NCBI GenBank assembly: GCA_036490175.1
Contig: DASXEJ010000314.1
Span: 1 to 42,368, forward strand
Source: Pirellulales bacterium
Lineage (GTDB): Bacteria; Planctomycetota; Planctomycetia; Pirellulales; JACPPG01
Length of the DNA stretch: 42,368 nucleotides
Reading direction: 5' to 3'
The notes below the pieces were generated by a model. It worked only from the letters and a program-made list of their open reading frames with translations, was not told the DNA's origin and ran no database searches. The translations under genes were made by a program, and so were the position numbers. Every line of letters starts with the position of its first letter. The first letter of the stretch is position 1. Shown piece after piece: positions 16,006 through 24,597 of the stretch.

Positions 16006-19000
16006 ATGTTCTCCCGCTTCTTTATCGATCGGCCAATTTTCGCCACAGTGCTGTCCGTGGTTATCACGCTCGCCGGAGCGATCGCCATTTTTGCGCTGCC
16101 GGTGACCCAATATCCCGAGATCACTCCGCCTACGGTCGAGGTATCGACGACCTACCCTGGCGCCAATGCGCAGGTCGTGGCTGACACAGTAGCAGCCCCC
16201 ATCGAGCAGCAAGTGAACGGCGTCGAGAGCATGATGTATCTCTCGTCGCAATGCACCAACGATGGCAACTACGTGCTAACGGTCACCTTTGAGCCCGGTA
16301 CTGACCTGAACCTGGCCCAAGTCATGGTGCAAAATCGCGTCTCACTGGCCGAGCCGATTCTGCCAGACCTGGTTAAGCGACGCGGCGTGACTGTCAAAAA
16401 GAAGTCGCCCAGCGTATTGATGATCGTCAATTTGTTTTCCCCGGACGGCAGCCGCGATAATTTGTATCTGAGCAACTATGCCACCATCCAATTGCGCGAC
16501 GAGTTGTCGCGTGTGTCAGGCGTGGGGGCCATTTCGTTCCTCGGCCAGCGTGACTACAGCATGCGCATCTGGCTCGACCCGCAGCAGATGGCGATGCGCG
16601 GTATCAGCTCGGCCGACGTGGTTCGCGCCATTGAACAGCAAAACACGCAAGTTGCCGCAGGGCAGATAGGGCAACCACCAGCGCCGACGGGCCAGGTCTT
16701 TCAGTACACCATGACCACCCTCGGTCGGTTGGCCGAGGAGCTGCAATTCGGCGACATGATTCTGCGGGCCGACACCGAACGTCGCATTATCCGGCTGCGC
16801 GATGTCGCCAAGACCGAGCTGGGCGCCTTGGCGTATGATCAGGTCTGCACGTTGGACACGCAGCCCTCTGTGGCGCTATCGATCTATCAGCGTCCCGGAT
16901 CCAACGCACTCGACACAGCTGAGATGGTGCGCGCGAAAATGGACGAGCTCAAGGCTCGCTTTCCTGAAGGAGTCGACTACGCCATCGTTTACGATACGAC
17001 TCCGTTCATACGCGAGTCGGTCAACGAGGTTTTCGGTGCACTGCGCGATGCCGTGATCCTGGTGGCGATCGTGGTACTGGTCTTTCTACAAGGATGGCGG
17101 GCCGCGATCATTCCGCTCGTAGCCGTGCCGGTGGCAATTATCGGCACATTTGCCGCAATGGTAGCCGCGGGATTCAGCCTGAATACCCTCACGTTATTCG
17201 GCCTGGTGCTGGCCGTGGGCATCGTCGTCGATGATGCCATCGTGGTGGTGGAAGCGATCGAGCATCATATCGAAGAGGGTCTTGCGCCGCGTGACGCGGC
17301 CGTGCAAGCGATGCAAGATGTCGCTGGCCCCGTTATCGCCGTGGGTTTAGTGCTCACGGCCGTTTTCATTCCTTGCGCCTTTATTTCTGGCGTGATTGGC
17401 CAATTCTTCAGGCAGTTCGCCGTAACGATCGCGATTTCGACGATCATATCAGCGTTTAATTCATTGACGCTTAGCCCGGCACTCGCGGTGCTGTTGTTAC
17501 GGCCGCGATCGTCCGGTCATGGCGAGGCATTACCGCGCCTCGGGTTGGCCATTGCCGGAGCCTGGGGCGGCGTGCGATTGCTGGCTCCGTATTTGGAAGA
17601 ATGGATCGCCACGCCGCTGGCAGACTTGCCGCTGGGGCTCGGCTCGCCCTGGCCCTGGATCGGCGGCGCAATCGGGACGATCGTAATCTGGTTCACCAGC
17701 GGCCTGATCAACGCGGCACTTCTCTGGGTGTTCCGCGTCTTCAACTATGGGTTCAATTTGCTGACTGGCGGGTACGTGGCCAGTGTGAGCTTTCTATTGC
17801 GTGTCAGCGTTATCGTCCTGGTACTCTACGCGGGTTTGACCGCCCTGACGTTCAAAGTGTTCACCGAAACGCCTACTGGCTTCATCCCCTCGCATGACAA
17901 AGGCTACTTGATCGTCAACGTGCGTTTACCCGACTCGGCGTCGCTCGAACGAACGCAGGCGGTGATGAAATCGATCGAGTCCATCGCCGACGCACGGCCC
18001 GGTGTCAGCCACACGGTTGCGATCGCCGGGCAATCGCTGTTGTTGGGCGCCAATGCCCCCAACTTCGGATCGATGTACGTGATGCTCGACGAATTTCACG
18101 ATCGTGCCGTGAACGGACTTACTGCCGATGTGATCGCCGGGCAGCTCAAGGAACTTTTCGAAGAACAAGTCCGCGATGGAGAGATCAACATCCTGGGTGC
18201 CCCGCCCATTGATGGGCTCGGCACGGCGGGTGGATTCAAAATCGTCATTGAAGATCGCAGCGATACCGGCATTACCGCGCTCGAAGCCGTCAGCGGCGAA
18301 ATCGTCAAGCAGGGGAACGATTCTGCTGGCCTACGCGACCTCTTTACAAGCGTGCGCGCCAACACGACGTGGCTTTATCTCGACATTGACCGCGCCGCCG
18401 TCAAGGCGATGGACATCTCGATGTCCGATGTGTTCAACACGCTGCAAGTCAACTTCGGGTCACTGTACGTGAACGATTTCAATCGCTTTGGCCGCACCTG
18501 GCAGGTCAACGTGCAGGCCGATGCCCGCTATCGAATGCAGCCCGACGATCTCAAACGCCTTTACGTGCCAGGCAAGCAAGGGCAGATGGTCCCATTCTCG
18601 GCCTTCACCAAGGTCAACGAAGTCAGCGGACCCGTTATGCTCGTGCGCTACAACTTGTATTCGTCGTCCTTCATCAATGCCGATGCAGCCCCTGGAACTA
18701 GCTCGGGCGAGGCCATCAATCAGCTACAAGAACTTGCCGAAAAGAATCTAGGTCCCTCAATGCGGGCCGAATGGACGGAACTGGCCTTTTTGCAGCGACG
18801 GGTCGGTAACACGGCCATGTTCGCCTTCATATTGGCCGTGGTGCTCGTATTTTTGGTGTTGGCGGCGCAGTACGAAAGCTGGTCCTTGCCACTTGCCGTA
18901 ATTCTGGTGGTGCCCATGTGCTTACTGTGCTCGGTCGTCGGCGTGATCGTGGCCCATATGGACATCAACATCTTCACGCAGATTGGCTTCGTCGTTTTGG

Positions 19001-19323
19001 TGGGTCTGGCGTGCAAGAACGCCATTCTGATCGTCGAGTTTGCCCGCGCCAGACAAGTGGCCGGGGTCGACCGATATCAGGCGACTCTGGCCGCCTGCCG
19101 CCTGCGATTGCGGCCGATCATTATGACCTCGTTTGCCTTCATCTTCGGCGTCGTGCCACTGGTTTTGAGCGAAGGAGCTGGGGCCGAAATGCGTCGCACG
19201 CTAGGCACTGCGGTGTTCGCCGGCATGCTCGGCGTGACGATCTTTGGCATCTTCCTGACGCCGGTCTTCTTTTACGTCATCCAAGGCGTATCGGACTGGC
19301 GCGAGCGCAACAGGTCCGCATAA
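16006..19323 (+). CDS. RND multidrug efflux pump subunit, HAE1 family (second of tandem pair)
   Basis: Second AcrB-like pump, 1105 residues, close in sequence to the gene before it (shared MFSRFFIDRPIFA start, PIEQQVNGVE, QRDYSMRIWLDP, NDFNRFGRTWQV). Its proton relay is intact: Asp409-Asp410 in GIVVDDAIVVVEAIE and Lys1004 in GLACKNAILIVEFAR. The relay Lys is 56 positions later than in the first pump because of an insertion of about that length between TM6 and TM7 (bases about 17509-17715). This insertion is hydrophobic (LGLAIAGAWGGVRLLAPYL and WIGGAIGTIVIWF) and may form an extra membrane hairpin. The protein stops soon after TM12. The pair probably arose by tandem duplication. Joint function as a heterotrimer is inference. 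Confidence 0.94.
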   Translation: MFSRFFIDRPIFATVLSVVITLAGAIAIFALPVTQYPEITPPTVEVSTTYPGANAQVVADTVAAPIEQQVNGVESMMYLSSQCTNDGNYVLTVTFEPGTDLNLAQVMVQNRVSLAEPILPDLVKRRGVTVKKKSPSVLMIVNLFSPDGSRDNLYLSNYATIQLRDELSRVSGVGAISFLGQRDYSMRIWLDPQQMAMRGISSADVVRAIEQQNTQVAAGQIGQPPAPTGQVFQYTMTTLGRLAEELQFGDMILRADTERRIIRLRDVAKTELGALAYDQVCTLDTQPSVALSIYQRPGSNALDTAEMVRAKMDELKARFPEGVDYAIVYDTTPFIRESVNEVFGALRDAVILVAIVVLVFLQGWRAAIIPLVAVPVAIIGTFAAMVAAGFSLNTLTLFGLVLAVGIVVDDAIVVVEAIEHHIEEGLAPRDAAVQAMQDVAGPVIAVGLVLTAVFIPCAFISGVIGQFFRQFAVTIAISTIISAFNSLTLSPALAVLLLRPRSSGHGEALPRLGLAIAGAWGGVRLLAPYLEEWIATPLADLPLGLGSPWPWIGGAIGTIVIWFTSGLINAALLWVFRVFNYGFNLLTGGYVASVSFLLRVSVIVLVLYAGLTALTFKVFTETPTGFIPSHDKGYLIVNVRLPDSASLERTQAVMKSIESIADARPGVSHTVAIAGQSLLLGANAPNFGSMYVMLDEFHDRAVNGLTADVIAGQLKELFEEQVRDGEINILGAPPIDGLGTAGGFKIVIEDRSDTGITALEAVSGEIVKQGNDSAGLRDLFTSVRANTTWLYLDIDRAAVKAMDISMSDVFNTLQVNFGSLYVNDFNRFGRTWQVNVQADARYRMQPDDLKRLYVPGKQGQMVPFSAFTKVNEVSGPVMLVRYNLYSSSFINADAAPGTSSGEAINQLQELAEKNLGPSMRAEWTELAFLQRRVGNTAMFAFILAVVLVFLVLAAQYESWSLPLAVILVVPMCLLCSVVGVIVAHMDINIFTQIGFVVLVGLACKNAILIVEFARARQVAGVDRYQATLAACRLRLRPIIMTSFAFIFGVVPLVLSEGAGAEMRRTLGTAVFAGMLGVTIFGIFLTPVFFYVIQGVSDWRERNRSA

Positions 19324-19410
19324 AATGATCGAGACCGACCAGGGTCGTCCCGCCTGCCGGCGGTGGACATCCCTGGTGTCGGCCCCGAATCCCATGAAAC
19401 GCCCTAGTCG

Positions 19411-20448
19411 TCAAGACGCTGGCGTGCCCGCGGTCGTCGTCGGCGTCGAACCTGATGTGACGCCCCCGGCCGTGGTTCCAGTGCCGGTAGATTGTCGATT
19501 CCACCAGTTTTGCCAGGCCGCGTGCTCGTCAGCCCTTTGGGTGCGCCGCGCTGCTTCGAGATTACGGTCGGCGTTGTGGAGACTGTGCTCGTCGGCCTTG
19601 GTTTGCGAACGATCGGCTTGATAGGTTTGCTTATCCGCGCCCAGCTGAGATTTATCCTGTGCAATCTTGCTGGCACTTGCCCCGGAGCTCTCGTCCCGAT
19701 GCAATGTGCGCTCGTCGCTGCGGACATTATTGCGCGCTGTATTCATATTGCGCATGTCGGTGCCAACCTGGCGGCGATCAGACGCCACAGTGCTACGGTC
19801 GGCCTTGACAGCCGAATTCGCCTGCCCGAGCTGGCTGGTACTACCCTTTCCGGCAGTGCTCTGGCCAACGCTGCCGGTGCCATTCAGGCCCTGGCGGCTC
19901 ATGCCGTCGCGAAACATTCTCTGCCAGGGCGAGTTCCCTCCGCTGCGGGCAGCGTTGAGATTTCGCTCATCGTGGCGGAGGTTGTGCTCGTCGCGACCTT
20001 CCTGACGTCGATCGCCCCGGTAGTTCTGCCCGTCGGTGCGGAGCTTAGACATGTCCTGCTTTAGCTGGGCGGTATTGCCGCTAGCCAAATCCTTGCGCAC
20101 CGCGCTAAAGTCTTTGCCAAGCGCCGCGCGATCCGCTCCGGTTTTACTTTTAGCCGCGGCTAAAGCGTGGCGATCCTGCCCGACTTTGCCTTTGTCGTGT
20201 TGATCGTGGTGAGAGTGGTGATGATGGTGGTGTCCCCCGCTCCCTTTGCCTCCGCCATTCATGTGGCTACCTACATGAAGGCCACCACCACCACTGTGGC
20301 CGCCCCCCTTGCCTCCTCCGCCATGTCCACCGCCGCCGCTACCACCTCCGCCCCCGCCGCCACCACCGCCGTGGGCCAGAACCTGGGTCGGTGCTAGATA
20401 GGTCGCGACCAGGCATACTAAGCAAACTGCGATGAGCCGGCGAATCAT
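19411..20448 (-). CDS. Secreted Gly/His-rich protein with Asp/Arg heptad repeats
   Basis: Unrecognised protein of about 345 residues. The signal peptide (MIRRLIAVCLVCLVATYLAP) ends near LAHGGG. A Gly-rich segment follows, including a run of ten Gly, then a His cluster (HHHHHHSHHDQHD) that could bind metal. From about residue 95 the rest is highly charged and largely helical, with a seven-residue period that puts Asp at the first place (DRSTVAS, DRRQVGT, DERTLHR, DKSQLGA, DKQTYQA, DRSQTKA, DEHSLHN). The tail is Gly/Thr-rich. The frame is open to 20514, but the ATG at 20448 has a canonical GAGGAG at 20456-20461, seven bases away. It is convergent with the RND operon. The function is unknown; envelope or matrix attachment is only a guess. 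Confidence 0.75.
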   Translation of the reverse strand: MIRRLIAVCLVCLVATYLAPTQVLAHGGGGGGGGGGSGGGGHGGGGKGGGHSGGGGLHVGSHMNGGGKGSGGHHHHHHSHHDQHDKGKVGQDRHALAAAKSKTGADRAALGKDFSAVRKDLASGNTAQLKQDMSKLRTDGQNYRGDRRQEGRDEHNLRHDERNLNAARSGGNSPWQRMFRDGMSRQGLNGTGSVGQSTAGKGSTSQLGQANSAVKADRSTVASDRRQVGTDMRNMNTARNNVRSDERTLHRDESSGASASKIAQDKSQLGADKQTYQADRSQTKADEHSLHNADRNLEAARRTQRADEHAAWQNWWNRQSTGTGTTAGGVTSGSTPTTTAGTPAS

Positions 20449-20808
20449 GGTTGCGCTCCTCATTTCACGTATGGTGTGAATCAGTGTGTTCCGACAACTG
20501 TCGTTCAGTGACAAAGTGCTCCTACCAGGGTTTTCAGCATCCTAGTGTTCACTAAAACCGTATCATTCAGCGGTTGAGGACTTGAGCCAAAGCGGCCCGC
20601 CGGGATTACCTCTCCGTTAGGAGCCGGCCGAGCGGATACGATTGTGACGCTCGCACCGGGTGGAACGCCTGCGGACAATGGCCGACCGTTGCCGCGAGCC
20701 CGCTTAGAACAGGCTCGGATTGCCTCGGATACGAGGGTTTAGTAGGTTACCCTGGCTTACGACCGGCGGACTTCGGTCGCTCTCGTCGACTCAGACCTGC
20801 GAGTTTGC
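20449..20808. other. Divergent intergenic region with three short inverted repeats
   Basis: This 360-base gap separates the Gly/His-rich gene (leftward) from the SGNH gene (rightward). Besides the Shine-Dalgarno at 20456-20461 it holds TTCAC-N7-GTGAA (20464-20480), CGACA-N2-TGTCG (20492-20503) and TAGTG-N2-CACTA (20543-20554). These lie in the leader or promoter area of the leftward gene and may be operators or hairpins. I see no gene and no confident -35/-10 pair. Confidence 0.35.
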
Positions 20809-22104
20809 ATGGACGCAAATGTGCCCTCGAAAGCGAAGTTCCAGGCAACACGGCGACGGCTCGTAGTGTTGCGACTCATGGCGGTCGTGATGGCGGTTTG
20901 TGTGACCCTGCTCCTCGCCGAAGCCGGGCTGCGACTGGTCGGCTACAGTCCGGCCTATTTGAACGCGATGGGCAGTTTTCACGAGGCGGACCAGATCACT
21001 GGGCATCGCGGCAAGCGCGATTTCAGCGCGCGATTCAAAACACCGCAATTCGACACCCTGGTGGTGCATAACGAGCGGGGTTTTCGTCAGCAGGAGCATG
21101 AGAACCCAGAGCCATCGACGGCCCATCGCCTGTTCGTTTTTGGCGACTCGTTCGTGTGGGGATGGGGGGTATCTCAGGGTGAGGTATTCACCGATCAGCT
21201 CAGTCGCAAATTACCCGATTGGCACGTCGAGAACCTCGGCATTAACGGCACAGGCACCGTGGCACAATACGAGCTGTTTTCAGCGGAATGCCGCGATTCT
21301 CTCACTCCGGGCGATGTTGTGTTACTCACCTTTTTCGGCAACGATTTCACCGACAACGTCGAGGGTGCACGCCGAGCAACGATCCAAGATGGCAAGGTTG
21401 TCACGCTGCCGGCTGACTCACCATTGCGCGGCGGCTGGCAGAGGATGCTGCAGGAATCGTCATACCTGTTCAACTGCCTATCGTATGTCGTAAACCGGTG
21501 GCAGCTCGATCGTCGGCTTCGTCGCGCCCACGAGCAAGCCGTGGTACTCGCCGCTGCGGCCGAAGTCGAGTATGCAAAAAAGGCCGAAGCCCAACATGCC
21601 CTAGCGGCTGCAATTCCGCAGGTCCCCGCCTCTACGACTGCAGTTTTGGGCGATACCACCGCTGCATCCGCCCCCCCAATCGCGAGCACCGAATCGGAAG
21701 CCGACCTCTCGCCTGCCGCCGCTGACAGTGCAGTATCGCCCGACGATTCACCGCCGCAAATCGTGGTGACCCGTCACTTTTTGGAAAAGTGGAAACAAGA
21801 TTGCGATCGCCACCAAGTGCGATTTCTAGTGGCTTATGTGCCCGGAGTCGCTGAACTCGACGAGGGGGGCAACGCGGCGATGGCCATGGAGGAGCGGGCT
21901 CTCCGGCAGACTTTCTTTTACTGCGCGGATTCGCTAGGCATCGACGTGATCGACCTGCTGCCTGAAATGCTGGCCGCCAAGAAATCCGGTGGGATTGATC
22001 AATTGCTGATCCCAGCCGATGGGCACTGGAATGCCGTGGGACACGGTATTGTCGCCGATATCGTGGCGGCACGGCTACCAGGTGCCTCGATGGCACGTCG
22101 CTAG
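20809..22104 (+). CDS. Membrane-anchored SGNH/GDSL hydrolase-like protein
   Basis: Protein of 431 residues with an N-terminal membrane segment (about 17-40, ending AEAGLRLVGYSP) and an SGNH-hydrolase fold outside the cytoplasm. Catalytic blocks seen are block I RLFVFGDSFVWG (nucleophile Ser114), block II LGINGTG (about 143-149), block III LLTFFGNDF (Asn178) and block V PADGHWNAVGH (402-412). Enzymes of this fold are esterases or transfer acyl groups on carbohydrates. Between blocks III and V lies an Ala/Pro/Ser-rich low-complexity insertion at about 240-318, unlike a compact SGNH domain. The ATG at 20809 has little Shine-Dalgarno. The gene is 316 bases before the propeller gene and may be a separate unit. 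The substrate is unknown. Confidence 0.82.
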   Translation: MDANVPSKAKFQATRRRLVVLRLMAVVMAVCVTLLLAEAGLRLVGYSPAYLNAMGSFHEADQITGHRGKRDFSARFKTPQFDTLVVHNERGFRQQEHENPEPSTAHRLFVFGDSFVWGWGVSQGEVFTDQLSRKLPDWHVENLGINGTGTVAQYELFSAECRDSLTPGDVVLLTFFGNDFTDNVEGARRATIQDGKVVTLPADSPLRGGWQRMLQESSYLFNCLSYVVNRWQLDRRLRRAHEQAVVLAAAAEVEYAKKAEAQHALAAAIPQVPASTTAVLGDTTAASAPPIASTESEADLSPAAADSAVSPDDSPPQIVVTRHFLEKWKQDCDRHQVRFLVAYVPGVAELDEGGNAAMAMEERALRQTFFYCADSLGIDVIDLLPEMLAAKKSGGIDQLLIPADGHWNAVGHGIVADIVAARLPGASMARR

Positions 22105-22420
22105 CGGCAGAAGCATGATCAGTAGGTCGCAATAACGCCTGCACCGACGGTCGGCGACCGCAATCTCGCCCGAGAATCAACGTCGGTTGACACGCCCCTG
22201 CTATTGCGACAGGGGAGCAGAACGATGCCGGTGAACGAGCGTCCGAATCCCGCGTGCGCCGAGCCGCCCGCCTTAGCGGGCCCAATATGTTGTTGGATTT
22301 GCTCGCCATTTTTTCCTTGCGATTCGCCTCCGCCTCATTTCTAATTGAGCCGAACAATGACCGGGATTCACGTGGCGTAGTTTTCGGCATTGTCCTCGGG
22401 CACCCTAAGAGCGCCATTCG
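22105..22420. other. Intergenic region before the PQQ-propeller/MoxR gene run
   Basis: These 316 bases hold no supported gene. As the last sizeable gap before a run of 12 closely spaced same-strand genes, this is the likely site of the main promoter, but I cannot identify a convincing -35/-10 pair. A weak open frame on the opposite strand lacks a ribosome site. Confidence 0.4.
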
Positions 22421-24511
22421 ATGTCGCTTCGGGAACGGAAGAGATCCATCGGGCGGGTGATTCTCTGCGCTGCGACTGCCGCAGTAGCTGTGTGCCTTTG
22501 TCCGCGTTGGGTAAACTCTGCGGTCAATTGGGTCGTCGCGCCACCGGGCACCACGATCGCCGCTTCGGACAAAGACGAGTCGAAACGCCCGTTTCGACTC
22601 ATCGCTCAGTCAACCGACAATACCGAGGCTTGGCAGGACTTCGACCGCCATCGGCAACGCGGCACCTGGGAACGGGCCTTCAAGGCACTTGAAAAAGCTA
22701 AGGCGTCGAATCCCAACGCGCTAGTTCCTCGCGACGACGACTTTTACATTCCGAGCCGCATGTATACCCGCCAGCTGTTGGCCAGCTTGCCGCAGGCGGG
22801 CAAGGACGCCTACCGAATATTCAATGATCCAGAAGCCAAGAAGCTTCTCGACGCTGCGCAGGGTAAGGACGAAGCCAGCCAACTAGCCGACCTGGTCGAG
22901 CAGTACTTCCTGTCGTCGGTGACTGACGTTGCGGCCGATCGACTTGGCGATCTCGAGTTCGAGCGTGGCGATGTCGAACAGGCCGCAGACCGCTGGCTGT
23001 CTGTGTTGCGCTACCGCCCGGAAAGTTCGCTCTCGCGGGCGCAACTACTTACGAAAGCAGGCATCGCGCTGATCCGGGCTGGTCGCACGGACGAGGCACG
23101 CGGCATTGCCCGGCAATTGCGCGAGCGATATGCCCAAGACACGGTGCTACTAGGTGGCCGCGAGGTCAACGCGCTGGCCCATTTAACCGCGGTATTAGCC
23201 GGACCGTCAGGCGCGAAGCAAGACCAACAGGATATCAGCTCGGCAGATCTGAGCTTTGCGGCCGATGGCCATGCGCTGTGGCGTTTCCAGATTCTCTCGC
23301 CGGCCAGTGCCAAGCAGTTGGCAGAAGCCAACAACGGCTGGATGTGGAACGGCTCGATGATTCCGACTGACCTGGTTCCTCCCACTGCGACCGACGGCGC
23401 GCGCGTCTATGTAAATTACGTGGGGTATGGATTCGCATTGGACCTGAAAACCGGCAAGTTAGTCTGGCGAACGGCGAAGTTTCACGACGTCGTGCAGAAA
23501 ATGCGGCAGAACCACCGGTTGCTTCCCGAGCACTTTGGCATCTGCACGGCCGCGGATCGAGTCTTTTTCGTCGCCCGTGATCCGGCCAAGATGAACGAGC
23601 AGAATCAACCTTTTCTGCTGAGCTGCCGCGAGACTGCGACCGGCAAGGAGGTGTGGTCCTCCGACAAAGTCGAGACGTTGAAAACTTGGCACATTTGGGG
23701 TTCGCCCACTGCGTCGGGCGACAGGGTCTACGTTTCGGCCCTGCAAGCCGGCAAGAATCGTGATCTACATGTTTTGGCCATCCAGGCATCCGACGGCAAG
23801 TTGCTGTGGTCCACGCATTGCGGAACCTATCAAGCCGACGAATCGCAACTCTACAACCAACGCGCGAGCAAGCCGGCTTTGGTACTGCAGGGAGAACGAC
23901 TGTACATCGACACCCACATCGGCTCGCTGCTTTTGATCGACACCAAGAGCGGTGCGACCTTGTGGGGCTTCAACTACGATGCGGATCCACCCAGCACCGA
24001 CTATTGGTGGGGCGAGCCAAGACCGTTGCTAACGGCCGGGCCACCCATCATTTCCGATGACATGCTGTTCGTTAAAGGAATGCGATCCTCGCGGCTCTGC
24101 GCCGTGCAGCTCTCTGGTCCGTCGGTGGCATTCAAGCGTGCTGTCGGCACGCCGGCCATTCTGATCGGCGGGGACGAAGATCGGTTGTATCTCGGCGGCG
24201 ACGAAATCATCGCTATCGATCGCAAGACGCAAAAGCTTCTGTGGGCCACGAAGGTTCCCATCGCGACCGACTACACGCGCCCCATCATGACCGCTGGTCG
24301 CCTGTATCAGTTCACGCCTCGTGGCATCTTCGAGATCGACAAACTGACCGGTGACGTCATCAAACGACATCGCGGTAGCGACCTGGACTCGCTCGGCGGA
24401 ACGCTGCGGATCGAGGGCTCGACGCTGGTTAGCGTTTCGAACCTGGCCGTCACTGCTTATGCGTTGTCGGGTGAGCGCGCGGCCGCTCCCGCGGGAGCGG
24501 CAGGACAGTGA
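22421..24511 (+). CDS. PQQ-type beta-propeller protein with N-terminal helical-repeat region
   Basis: Exported 696-residue protein. A signal-like hydrophobic stretch (about 12-28) leads to an alpha-helical, TPR-like region at about 65-255 (RGTWERAFKALEKAKASNP, LGDLEFERGDVEQAADRW). A propeller of PQQ-like repeats then runs from about 300 to 680. Blade signatures are GFALDLKTGKLVWRT, CRETATGKEVWSS, IQASDGKLLWST, LLIDTKSGATLWGF, IIAIDRKTQKLLWAT and IFEIDKLTGDVIKRH. Such propellers in planctomycetes usually lack a cofactor-enzyme role and probably bind proteins or polysaccharide; the PQQ and calcium ligands of dehydrogenases are not evident. The downstream gene could start at ATG 24511, overlapping this stop, or more likely at 24598. 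It heads the plus-strand gene run. Confidence 0.85.
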   Translation: MSLRERKRSIGRVILCAATAAVAVCLCPRWVNSAVNWVVAPPGTTIAASDKDESKRPFRLIAQSTDNTEAWQDFDRHRQRGTWERAFKALEKAKASNPNALVPRDDDFYIPSRMYTRQLLASLPQAGKDAYRIFNDPEAKKLLDAAQGKDEASQLADLVEQYFLSSVTDVAADRLGDLEFERGDVEQAADRWLSVLRYRPESSLSRAQLLTKAGIALIRAGRTDEARGIARQLRERYAQDTVLLGGREVNALAHLTAVLAGPSGAKQDQQDISSADLSFAADGHALWRFQILSPASAKQLAEANNGWMWNGSMIPTDLVPPTATDGARVYVNYVGYGFALDLKTGKLVWRTAKFHDVVQKMRQNHRLLPEHFGICTAADRVFFVARDPAKMNEQNQPFLLSCRETATGKEVWSSDKVETLKTWHIWGSPTASGDRVYVSALQAGKNRDLHVLAIQASDGKLLWSTHCGTYQADESQLYNQRASKPALVLQGERLYIDTHIGSLLLIDTKSGATLWGFNYDADPPSTDYWWGEPRPLLTAGPPIISDDMLFVKGMRSSRLCAVQLSGPSVAFKRAVGTPAILIGGDEDRLYLGGDEIIAIDRKTQKLLWATKVPIATDYTRPIMTAGRLYQFTPRGIFEIDKLTGDVIKRHRGSDLDSLGGTLRIEGSTLVSVSNLAVTAYALSGERAAAPAGAAGQ

Positions 24512-24597
24512 TGCACTTTCGCTCTCGGATTGACACGCGCCCTGTAACAACTACGAAGGCTACGCTTCTGGCCGGTAGACACCCGCGAGGTTCCTCA

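Noticed and set aside
19492..20064. 190-codon open frame on the plus strand
   Set aside because: Hydrophobic-looking antisense of the Asp/Arg repeat gene, whose Shine-Dalgarno and signal peptide are strong.
20270..20400. Repetitive C/G-rich block that might be taken for a repeat array
   Set aside because: It encodes the Gly/His segment of the secreted protein; there are no unit-length repeats with spacers, so it is not a CRISPR array.
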